Assembly (NCBI RefSeq): GCF_003628475.1
Contig: NZ_RCAA01000019.1
Span: 23,123 to 64,434, forward strand
DNA length: 41,312 nucleotides
Direction: 5' to 3'
Origin: Enterobacter sp. R1(2018)
GTDB taxonomy: Bacteria > Pseudomonadota > Gammaproteobacteria > Enterobacterales > Enterobacteriaceae
Shown here: positions 34,270 to 41,312 of the stretch, piece by piece
Layout: every line of letters starts with the position of its first letter
Position numbering within the stretch: position 1 is the stretch's first letter
Notes under the pieces: generated by a model
Seen by the model: the letters and a program-made list of their open reading frames with translations, nothing else
Database searches by the model: none
What the model was told of the DNA's origin: nothing
Made by a program: the position numbers and the translations under genes

Positions 34270-37200
34270 ATGGAATCAGTAAAAGTTTGGCAAGAATCCG
34301 TAAACATTCCGACCTATCAAACCGGGCCGCAGGACGTTCATCCTATGTTTCTGGAGAATCGTGTCTATCAGGGTTCTTCAGGCACGGTTTACCCGTACGG
34401 CGTGACCGACACGCTTAGCGATGAAAAAATCATGAAAACCTGGCAGGCGGTCTGGCTTGAAAATGACTATGTGAAAGTCATGATCCTGCCCGAGCTGGGC
34501 GGTCGCGTTCATCGCGCCTGGGATAAGGTCAAGCAGCGTGATTTTGTTTATCACAACGATGTCATAAAGCCTGCTTTAGTGGGGCTGCTTGGTCCGTGGA
34601 TCTCGGGCGGCATCGAATTTAACTGGCCGCAGCACCATCGTCCGACAACCTATATGCCGGTTGATTTCAGTATTGAAGAGTGTGAAGACGGGGCGAAAAC
34701 CGTCTGGGTCGGGGAAACGGAGCCCATGCATGGCCTGCAGGTGATGACCGGCTTTACGCTCAGGCCGCAGCGCGCGGCGCTTGAAATCGGCAGCCGGGTT
34801 TACAACGGCAACACCACGCCGCGGCATTTCCTGTGGTGGGCTAATCCGGCGGTAAAAGGCGGCGACGGGCACCAGAGCGTGTTCCCGCCGGATGTCACGG
34901 CGGTCTTTGACCACGGCAAACGCGCCGTTTCAACGTTCCCCATTGCCACCGGCACCTATTACAAAGTGGATTACTCCGCGGGCGTGGATATCTCGCGCTA
35001 CAAGAATGTCCCGGTTCCAACTTCCTATATGGCCGAGAAATCTGAGTATGACTTTGTCGGTGCATGGTGCCACGACGAGGACGGCGGTCTGCTGCACGTA
35101 GCCGATCACCATATCGCGCCGGGCAAAAAGCAGTGGAGCTGGGGATACAGCGAGTTCGGCCAGGCGTGGGATCGCAATCTGACCGATGAGAACGGTCCTT
35201 ACATTGAACTAATGACCGGTATTTATGCCGATAACCAGCCTGATTTTACCTGGCTTGACGCTTTTGAAGAAAAGCGTTTTGTACAATATTTCCTGCCTTA
35301 TCATTCGCTTGGCATGGTGCAGAACGCTTCCGAAGATGTGGTGATAAAACTTGAGCGCGGCGACGAGGGCATTGAATGGGGGATTTACGCTATCTCTCCG
35401 CTTGCCGGCCATCGTTTAACCGTCAGTGAAGCTGGTAATGAAAAGCTGCTGCTGGATGAAGCCGTAAACCTTACGCCCGGCCACGTTCTGCAAGGCACGC
35501 TCAAAGGCGTCACCGCTGGACGGCTGACCCTGACGCTCAGCGATAAACACAATAAAGACGTTATCAGCTACCGGGAACACCAGCCTGAAGAGGTCCCTTT
35601 GCCCGAGGTGGCGAAGGCGCCGTTGCGTGCAGCGGAGATCACCAGCGTAGACGAAGCGTGGTTTATCGGTCAGCACCTTGAGCAGTACCATCACGCCAGC
35701 CGCTCGCCCTTCGATTACTATCTGCGCGGCATCGAACTGGACCCGCTGGACTATCGCTGCAACCTGGCACTGGCCATGCTCGAATACAATCGGGCGGATT
35801 ATATTCGCTGTCAGGCATATGCCACCCAGGCGTTAAAGCGCGCGCATCGTCTGAATAAAAATCCCCAGTGTGGCCAGGCGAGCCTGATTCGTGCCAGCGC
35901 CTTTGAGCGTCAGGAAAACGAGAAGGCGGCGGAAGAAGATTTCTGGCGCGCCACCTGGAGCGGCAATTCAAAAGCCGCTGCCTTTTACGGGCTGGCGCGG
36001 CTGAGCGCGCGTCGGGGACATTACGATGAGGGAATTGAGTTTTGCCGCCAGAGCCTGCGGGCGACGCCGGGCAACCAGGATGTCATTTGTCTGGAGAATC
36101 TGCTTCTTCAGCTCAGCGGTCAGAATGAACGGGCAGCCAAAGAGCGCGAGCAACATCTCAAAGCCTGGCCGCTAAACCCAACGCTCTGGTGGCTGAAGGC
36201 TCAGGGTGAGCGCAGCGAAGCGAGCTTTGCACAGTGGCGTGGACTGTGCGGCGGCCGCGACATTAACGCTTTGCTCACCGCAGGGCTGCTGCTCTCCTGG
36301 GGCATGAAAAAGCAGGCGCTTGAGGTGCTGGAAGCGCTGGATATTCAGCGTACGCTGCCGCTTTATCTGCATGCCAGCCTGTTGAGCAAATCAGAACGTG
36401 CGCCGTTAATTGCCCGTGCCCGCAACGTTTTCCCTGAGTTCGTGCGCTTCCCGAATACGCTTGATGAAGTAGCGGCGCTGGAAAAAATCGACGAGTGCTA
36501 CTTCGCGCTTCATCTGCTCGCCTGTTTCCACTACAGCAAGCGCAGCTATGAAAAAGCGATTGCCCTCTGGCAGCGCTGCACTGAGATGCAGCCTGATTTT
36601 GCTGACGCCTGGCGTGGCCTTGCGATTCACGCCTGGAATAAGCAAAAGGATGCACGGCTGGCGGCGCGCTATCTCGATACGGCCTGCGCCCTGCAGCCGA
36701 ATGATTCCCGTCTTATTTTCGAACGCGACCTGCTTGACAAGCTGACCGCCGTTGCCCCTGAAACACGCCTGGCGCGGCTGGAGGCAAACCTGATCTGCGC
36801 GCTTGGGCGTGATGATATGACGGCGGAATTAATTGGCCTGTGGCATCAGTGCGGCAAAACGGCCGAAGCGGCGAAGATCCTCGCAACCCGTAAATTTCAT
36901 CCGTGGGAAGGGGGCGAAGGTAAGGTCACCGGGCAATTTATCCTCAATCATCTGCTGCGCGCCTGGGCGCTCATTGAGCGCCAGCAGCCGGAGCAGGCAG
37001 CAGAAGTGCTCAACGGGGCGCTTCACTACCCTGAAAACCTGAGCGAAGGTCGCCTGTCCGGGCAAACCGATAACGATATCTGGTTCTGGCTAGGCGTTTG
37101 CGCGCAGCAGCGCGGCCAGCAGGCGGAAGCCGAACGCTGTCTGCGTAAGGCCGCCCTGGGCGATCGCTCGATTAACGTTCACAGCTACTACAACGATCAG

Positions 37201-37551
37201 CCGGTGGGCTATCTCTTCTGGCAGGGTATGGCGCTGCGCCTGCTGGGTGAAAAAGAAGCCGCTGACCGGCTGTTTGCCGATATGCAGCAATGGGCTGAAA
37301 ACATGATGCGTGCGGAGGTTGAGGCAGATTTCTTTGCCGTTTCCCAGCCTGATTTACTGGCGCTTTACGGCGATCTCCAGCAGCAGCACAAAGAGAAGTG
37401 CCTGCTGGTGAACGCGCTGGCCGCAGCGGGAAGGGGTGACGTTTCAGGCTATCGTGCGGCGTGTCAGTCTCTTGAAAAGCTTAACCCGGCATGGCCCGGC
37501 GCGCCGCTGATTCGTAGCACCTTTTCTTTCCTGCAGCACCTCGTTCACTGA
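34270..37551 (+). CDS. yphG: YphG: DUF5107-type sugar-binding-fold and TPR protein
   Basis: This 1093-residue cytoplasmic protein has no signal peptide. The first about 400 residues look like the DUF5107 beta-rich domain, related to aldose epimerases (MILPELGGRVHRAWDK, WISGGIEFNWPQHHRPTTYMP, HFLWWANPAV). A linker leads to a long TPR-like helical region (about 470-1090, with FDYYLRGIELDPLDYRCNLALAM, AEEDFWRATWSGNSKAAAFYGLARL, SYEKAIALWQRCTEMQPDFADAW). It equals E. coli YphG in length. Activity is unknown; a role in processing the sugar imported by YphFED is inferred from the operon and the divergent ROK gene. GAGGG precedes the ATG. Confidence 0.92.
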   Translation: MESVKVWQESVNIPTYQTGPQDVHPMFLENRVYQGSSGTVYPYGVTDTLSDEKIMKTWQAVWLENDYVKVMILPELGGRVHRAWDKVKQRDFVYHNDVIKPALVGLLGPWISGGIEFNWPQHHRPTTYMPVDFSIEECEDGAKTVWVGETEPMHGLQVMTGFTLRPQRAALEIGSRVYNGNTTPRHFLWWANPAVKGGDGHQSVFPPDVTAVFDHGKRAVSTFPIATGTYYKVDYSAGVDISRYKNVPVPTSYMAEKSEYDFVGAWCHDEDGGLLHVADHHIAPGKKQWSWGYSEFGQAWDRNLTDENGPYIELMTGIYADNQPDFTWLDAFEEKRFVQYFLPYHSLGMVQNASEDVVIKLERGDEGIEWGIYAISPLAGHRLTVSEAGNEKLLLDEAVNLTPGHVLQGTLKGVTAGRLTLTLSDKHNKDVISYREHQPEEVPLPEVAKAPLRAAEITSVDEAWFIGQHLEQYHHASRSPFDYYLRGIELDPLDYRCNLALAMLEYNRADYIRCQAYATQALKRAHRLNKNPQCGQASLIRASAFERQENEKAAEEDFWRATWSGNSKAAAFYGLARLSARRGHYDEGIEFCRQSLRATPGNQDVICLENLLLQLSGQNERAAKEREQHLKAWPLNPTLWWLKAQGERSEASFAQWRGLCGGRDINALLTAGLLLSWGMKKQALEVLEALDIQRTLPLYLHASLLSKSERAPLIARARNVFPEFVRFPNTLDEVAALEKIDECYFALHLLACFHYSKRSYEKAIALWQRCTEMQPDFADAWRGLAIHAWNKQKDARLAARYLDTACALQPNDSRLIFERDLLDKLTAVAPETRLARLEANLICALGRDDMTAELIGLWHQCGKTAEAAKILATRKFHPWEGGEGKVTGQFILNHLLRAWALIERQQPEQAAEVLNGALHYPENLSEGRLSGQTDNDIWFWLGVCAQQRGQQAEAERCLRKAALGDRSINVHSYYNDQPVGYLFWQGMALRLLGEKEAADRLFADMQQWAENMMRAEVEADFFAVSQPDLLALYGDLQQQHKEKCLLVNALAAAGRGDVSGYRAACQSLEKLNPAWPGAPLIRSTFSFLQHLVH

Positions 37552-37571
37552 ACGCCGTTAACTGAAATGTA

Positions 37572-37661
37572 TGAGCGGCAAGCGCGCCGCTCAATGTGAA
37601 ATGTTTAAAATCTGTAAATACTTCGTTACCGGTCATGGCGTCAGGCGGGACCGGTAACGAA
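37572..37661 (+). other. Two perfect stem-loops between yphG and yphF
   Basis: TGAGCGGC (37572-37579) pairs with GCCGCTCA (37586-37593). TTCGTTACCGGTC (37622-37634) pairs perfectly over 13 bp with GACCGGTAACGAA (37649-37661) around a 14-base loop. Neither has a T-tract, so full termination is unlikely. Such structures often protect upstream mRNA ends and set different levels for genes of one operon, here the abundant binding protein YphF against YphG. The second could also be a regulator site. Confidence 0.55.
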
Positions 37662-37702
37662 AACAGCAAAAATAATAAATAGTTACCCTACAGGAGACAG
37701 AT

Positions 37703-38680
37703 ATGTCCCGACTCACAACGAAATCGATTTTTGCATTGCTGATGCTTCTGAGCGCCTCGTCAGCGGGCCTTGCCGCCGGAAAAGACATCACTATTGGCGC
37801 CATCTATCTGGATACGCAGGGCTACTACGCAGGCGTACGCCAGGGCGTACAGGATGCGGCTAAATCGGCGGACGTAAAGGCGCAGCTCATCGAAACCAAC
37901 GCGCAGGGCGATATTTCTAAAGAGAGCTCCTTTGTTGACACGCTCGTTGCCAGAAACGTTGACGCCATTATTCTTTCCGCGGTGTCAGAAAATGGCAGCA
38001 GCCGAACCGTACGCCGCGCAAGCGAAGCGGGCATTCCGGTTATTTGTTACAACACCTGCATTAATCAAAAGGGCGTGGAAAAATATATTTCCGCTTATTT
38101 AGTGGGCGATCCAGTGGAGTTTGGTAAAAAGCTGGGTAACGCCGCCGCCGATTATTTTATCGCCAATAAAATTACCGAACCTAAAATCGCCGTCATTAAC
38201 TGTGAAGCCTTTGAAGTGTGCGTTCAGCGCCGTAAAGGCTTTGAGGAGGCGGTGAAAGCGCGCGTCCCGGGTATGCAAATTATTGCAAATCAGGAGGGCA
38301 CCGTGCTCGATAAAGCGATTTCAGTCGGCGAGAAATTAATTGTCTCAAGCCAAAACCTGGACGCGATTATGGGCGAGTCAGGCGGAGCGACCCTCGGCGC
38401 AGTTAAAGCCGTACGTAATCAAAATAAGGTCGGGAAAATTGCCGTATTTGGCTCTGATATGACCACCGAAATTGCGCAGGAATTGCAGAATAACCAGGTG
38501 TTAAAAGCGGTCGTCGATATTTCCGGCAAGAAAATGGGCAATGCCGTTTTCGCCCAGACGATAAACGTGATTAATAAAAATCCTCCCAAAGAAAAAATTA
38601 CCCAGGTGCCGGTCGATTTATACAGCAAAGCGGAAGACGGCAAACAGTGGCTCGCCACCCATATTGACGGTTTACCGTAG
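37703..38680 (+). CDS. yphF: Sugar ABC transporter periplasmic binding protein YphF
   Basis: This 325-residue periplasmic sugar-binding protein is of the type I (ribose/LacI-like) fold. It has a signal peptide (SIFALLMLLSASSAGLAAG, cleavage about residue 25), then ITIGAIYLDTQGYYAGVRQGVQDAA, VARNVDAIILSAVSENGSS, and CYNTCINQKGV. It matches E. coli YphF closely from there to GKQWLATHIDGLP. Substrate unknown. AGGAGA lies before the ATG. It is followed by its ATPase gene yphE. Confidence 0.95.
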   Translation: MSRLTTKSIFALLMLLSASSAGLAAGKDITIGAIYLDTQGYYAGVRQGVQDAAKSADVKAQLIETNAQGDISKESSFVDTLVARNVDAIILSAVSENGSSRTVRRASEAGIPVICYNTCINQKGVEKYISAYLVGDPVEFGKKLGNAAADYFIANKITEPKIAVINCEAFEVCVQRRKGFEEAVKARVPGMQIIANQEGTVLDKAISVGEKLIVSSQNLDAIMGESGGATLGAVKAVRNQNKVGKIAVFGSDMTTEIAQELQNNQVLKAVVDISGKKMGNAVFAQTINVINKNPPKEKITQVPVDLYSKAEDGKQWLATHIDGLP

Positions 38681-38712
38681 CGGTCACTTATCCATTGTTG
38701 AGGTTTGCAGTC

Positions 38713-40227
38713 ATGACGATAAATCAAACCGGGCCGTTGCCCGTCGCGCAAATTATTGCCGGCCATAAGCGCTATCCTGGCGTGGTTGCAATGGATAACG
38801 TTAATTTCACCCTTCATAAAGGGGAGGTGAGGGCACTGCTGGGCAAGAACGGCGCCGGAAAATCAACGCTGATTCGTATGCTGACCGGCAGCGAAAGGCT
38901 GGACAGCGGCGAAGTGCTGCTCGGCGGCAAACGTCTGGAGGGCACAGACGCGTCGCTGACTCGTCAGGCCTCTTCCCTCGGCATAAGAGCCGTTTACCAG
39001 GAACTTAGCCTGGTGGATGGGTTAACGGTGGCGGAAAACCTTTGTCTGGGCAGCTGGCCGAGGCGCAACGGCGTTATCGACAACCAACGGATGACGCAGC
39101 AGGCGAAGCGTAGCCTGCAGGCGCTGGGCGTTGAGATAGACCCCGACACGCTGGTGGAAAGCCTCAGCCCCGCGCAGAAGCAGCTGGTGGAAATCGCCCG
39201 GGTCATGGAAGGCGAGCCCGGCGTGGTTATTCTGGATGAGCCGACCAGCTCCCTTGCGAATGCCGAAGTGGAGCTGGTTATCGAAGCCGTGCGGAAAATG
39301 TCCGCTTTGGGCATCGCGGTGATCTACGTTAGCCACCGCATGGAAGAAATACGGCGTATCGCCACTTCGGCGACCATCATGCGCGACGGGCAGGTCGCGG
39401 GCGATGTCTCTCTCGACAACACCTCAACCCAGCATATCGTCACGCTGATGCTCGGGCGCGAAACCCAACAGCATCCTCCCGTATCGATAGCCGCGGCGCG
39501 GGGTGAGCCGGTGCTTGAGGTGCGTGGCCTGAGAAGGATGCCGCAGCTTAGGGATATCTCCATGACGCTGCATCGCGGCGAGGTGCTGGGGATTGCCGGG
39601 CTGCTTGGCGCCGGGCGCAGCGAGCTCCTGAAATCTCTTATCGGGCTTGAGCCTTTTGAAGCCGGGGAAATAGTCATCAACGGCGATGCGGTTAAACGCC
39701 CCGATTATGAAGATATGCTGCAACGCGGCGTCGGCTACACGCCGGAAAACCGTAAAGAGGCCGGCATCATTCCTCTGCTCGGCGTGGATGAAAACACCGT
39801 TATCACCAATCGCCGCCGGGTGAGTGAAAAAGGCGTCCTGCAGTGGGGAAAAGTCCGTAGCCTCACTGAAGGGATCATGCGCCGTATGAGCGTGAAGGCC
39901 GCCAGCAGCGAAACGGCCATCGGCACGCTCTCGGGCGGCAATCAGCAAAAGGTGGTGATCGGGCGCTGGGTCTACGCCGAAAGCCAGATCCTGCTTCTGG
40001 ACGAGCCTACGCGCGGCGTGGATATCGAAGCCAAGCAGCAGATTTACCGTATCGTTCGCGAGCTTGCGCAGGAGGGGAGGAGCGTGGTGTTCATTTCAAG
40101 CGAAGTGGAAGAGCTTCCCCTTGTCTGCGACCGAATTTTGCTGCTGCAACACGGCGCCTTCAGCAAAGAGTTTCAGTCTCCCGTCAGCGTGGACGAACTG
40201 ATGTCCGCCCTTTTGTCCGTGCACTGA
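38713..40227 (+). CDS. yphE: Sugar ABC transporter ATP-binding protein YphE
   Basis: This 504-residue protein has two fused nucleotide-binding domains, as in RbsA/MglA-type transporters. The first has Walker A GKNGAGKST (about 47-55), the LSPAQKQLVEIARV signature region and Walker B VVILDEPTSS. The second has the usual degenerate Walker A (GLLGAGRSE), the LSGGNQQKVVIGRW signature and ILLLDEPTRGVD. It aligns with E. coli YphE throughout. The ATG at 38713 is preferred to TTG codons just upstream because GAGG lies at suitable distance. Confidence 0.96.
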   Translation: MTINQTGPLPVAQIIAGHKRYPGVVAMDNVNFTLHKGEVRALLGKNGAGKSTLIRMLTGSERLDSGEVLLGGKRLEGTDASLTRQASSLGIRAVYQELSLVDGLTVAENLCLGSWPRRNGVIDNQRMTQQAKRSLQALGVEIDPDTLVESLSPAQKQLVEIARVMEGEPGVVILDEPTSSLANAEVELVIEAVRKMSALGIAVIYVSHRMEEIRRIATSATIMRDGQVAGDVSLDNTSTQHIVTLMLGRETQQHPPVSIAAARGEPVLEVRGLRRMPQLRDISMTLHRGEVLGIAGLLGAGRSELLKSLIGLEPFEAGEIVINGDAVKRPDYEDMLQRGVGYTPENRKEAGIIPLLGVDENTVITNRRRVSEKGVLQWGKVRSLTEGIMRRMSVKAASSETAIGTLSGGNQQKVVIGRWVYAESQILLLDEPTRGVDIEAKQQIYRIVRELAQEGRSVVFISSEVEELPLVCDRILLLQHGAFSKEFQSPVSVDELMSALLSVH

Positions 40228-40250
40228 TGAACCTACAGAGGAATTTCAAG

Positions 40251-41249
40251 ATGTCAGCCTCGTCACTCACTCTGCCGCAAGGCAAAAGCGCAGCGCTGAA
40301 GCAGTTTGTCAGCCGCCATATTAACGTTATCGGTCTGCTGGTGGTGATCGCGATTCTCTATCTGGCGTTCTCTTTTAACGCGCCAGGCTTTATCTCTTTG
40401 AATAACCAAATGAACGTGCTGCGGGATGCGGCCACTATCGGGATTGCCGCTTGGGCGATGACGCTGATTATTATCTCCGGTGAAATTGATGTCAGCGTCG
40501 GGCCCATGGTGGCCTTTGTCTCCGTATGCCTGGCGTTTTTACTGCAGTTCCAGGTTCCGCTGGGGGTCGCCTGCCTGCTGGTGCTTTTACTCGGCGCGCT
40601 GCTGGGGACGCTGGCCGGCGTGCTGCGCGGCGTGTTCAACGTACCGAGCTTTGTTGCCACCCTCGGGCTGTGGAGCGCCCTGCGCGGGATGGGGCTGTTT
40701 ATGACCAACGCGCTGCCGGTGCCCATTGATGAAAACCCCGTGCTGGACTGGTTTGGCGGGCAGGTTCTCGGCCTGCCGGTTTCAGCCGTCATCATGCTTG
40801 TGCTGTTTGCCCTGTTCGTTTTTATAAGCCGTAAAACGGCGTTTGGCCGCTCGGTGTTTGCTATCGGCGGGAACGCAACGGCGGCGCAGCTGTGCGGCAT
40901 CAACGTTAAGCGCGTGCGCATCATGATCTTTACGCTCTCCGGCCTGCTGGCCGCGATTACGGGAATTTTGCTTGCCGCCCGGCTTGGGTCCGGCAACGCG
41001 GGGGCCGCAAACGGCCTGGAGTTCGACGTGATTGCCGCGGTGGTGGTCGGGGGCACGGCGCTGTCCGGCGGGCGAGGCTCTCTGCTGGGGACGCTGCTTG
41101 GCGTGCTGGTTATCACGCTTATCGGCAACGGCCTGGTGCTGCTGGGCATCAACTCCTTTTTCCAGCAGGTGGTGCGCGGCGTCATTATCGTGGTGGCGGT
41201 GCTGGCGAACATCCTGCTCACTCAGCGAAACAGTAAAGCAAAACGCTAA
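40251..41249 (+). CDS. yphD: Sugar ABC transporter permease YphD
   Basis: This 332-residue inner-membrane permease of the RbsC/AraH family has about eight to ten hydrophobic segments. The conserved permease loop EIDVSVGPMVAF is near residue 78-90, and VVVGGTALSGGRGSLLGTLLG is near the end. It matches E. coli YphD over its length, including the start MSASSL and the end SKAKR. The ATG at 40251 follows AGAGGA; the ORF can be read eight codons further upstream, to the yphE stop. It completes the YphFED transporter. About 60 bases follow to the window end; yphC is next in E. coli. Confidence 0.96.
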   Translation: MSASSLTLPQGKSAALKQFVSRHINVIGLLVVIAILYLAFSFNAPGFISLNNQMNVLRDAATIGIAAWAMTLIIISGEIDVSVGPMVAFVSVCLAFLLQFQVPLGVACLLVLLLGALLGTLAGVLRGVFNVPSFVATLGLWSALRGMGLFMTNALPVPIDENPVLDWFGGQVLGLPVSAVIMLVLFALFVFISRKTAFGRSVFAIGGNATAAQLCGINVKRVRIMIFTLSGLLAAITGILLAARLGSGNAGAANGLEFDVIAAVVVGGTALSGGRGSLLGTLLGVLVITLIGNGLVLLGINSFFQQVVRGVIIVVAVLANILLTQRNSKAKR

Positions 41250-41312
41250 TGCTATTCGGGCTTTCTGCCGTACCGGCGGGAACAACATTTTATCTTATGA
41301 AAGGCGAGGGAA

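Noticed and set aside
41298-41312. Possible start of yphC at the window end (ATGAAAGGCGAGG)
   Set aside because: Only five codons remain, and AGGCGAGGG could equally be the ribosome site of a gene starting just outside. The product cannot be recognised.

Overview
The window is a piece of an Enterobacteriaceae chromosome close in gene content and order to Escherichia coli. Core genes carry recognisable E. coli-type sequences and neighbours: pdxJ-acpS, yfhL, yfhH, pgpC, tadA, mltF, purL, glmY, glrK-qseG-glrR, glnB, hmp, glyA and the yph sugar-transport cluster. Genus cannot be fixed from the sequence alone. There are no tRNA or rRNA genes, CRISPR arrays, insertion sequences, integrases or transposases.

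Layout. (1) 95-1463: vitamin B6 and acyl-carrier-protein genes pdxJ and acpS, with the ferredoxin gene yfhL convergent to them. (2) About 1.5-17.1 kb: an accessory island between yfhL and yfhH, which are near neighbours in E. coli. It encodes a complete contractile phage tail and lysis cassette under one self-cleaving-type repressor. There is no integrase, terminase, portal, capsid or replication gene, so the best reading is an R-type tailocin (phage-tail-like bacteriocin), not a prophage. Order: repressor, rightward promoter with operator repeats, small basic protein, holin, two lipoproteins, SAR endolysin, Rz/Rz1, tail terminator, sheath, tube, chaperone (plus an ORF split between two frames), tape measure, Dit-like protein, small baseplate protein, hub, spike, gp25-like wedge, baseplate J, DUF2612 wedge, tail fibre and fibre-assembly chaperone. 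(3) 17.1-29.4 kb: conserved core genes. These include pgpC with a one-base frameshift at its start, purL with a PurR-controlled promoter, the sRNA gene glmY with a sigma-54 promoter and three GlrR sites, and the GlrK-QseG-GlrR system that controls it, followed by glnB. (4) 29.5-32.4 kb: hmp (NsrR box) divergent from glyA (PurR box), followed by a run of hairpins and terminators. (5) 32.4-41.3 kb: the yph cluster: DoxX-family yphA, ROK regulator yphH, the large TPR protein yphG, and the sugar ABC transporter yphF-yphE-yphD. Here yphA sits next to glyA, whereas in E. coli K-12 it lies at the far end of the cluster.

How the genes work together. In the island, DNA damage would be expected to trigger RecA-assisted self-cleavage of the repressor and open the rightward promoter. 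Tail particles are then built, and cells lyse through holin, endolysin and spanins. The fibre C-terminus and its chaperone are AT-richer than the rest and probably set target range. In the core part, GlrK/GlrR activates glmY, whose RNA stabilises glmS expression in E. coli. The yph genes form a sugar-uptake system of unknown substrate, with a divergent ROK regulator.

Most unusual points: a hidden accessory ORF at 8107-8300 split over two frames beside a perfect 13-bp hairpin; a 24-codon lipoprotein gene whose mature product would be only seven residues; a set of repressor operator repeats around the tailocin switch; a LexA-like site overlapping a promoter at the island's left edge; and hairpin or terminator elements on both sides of the hub gene inside an otherwise tightly packed tail operon.
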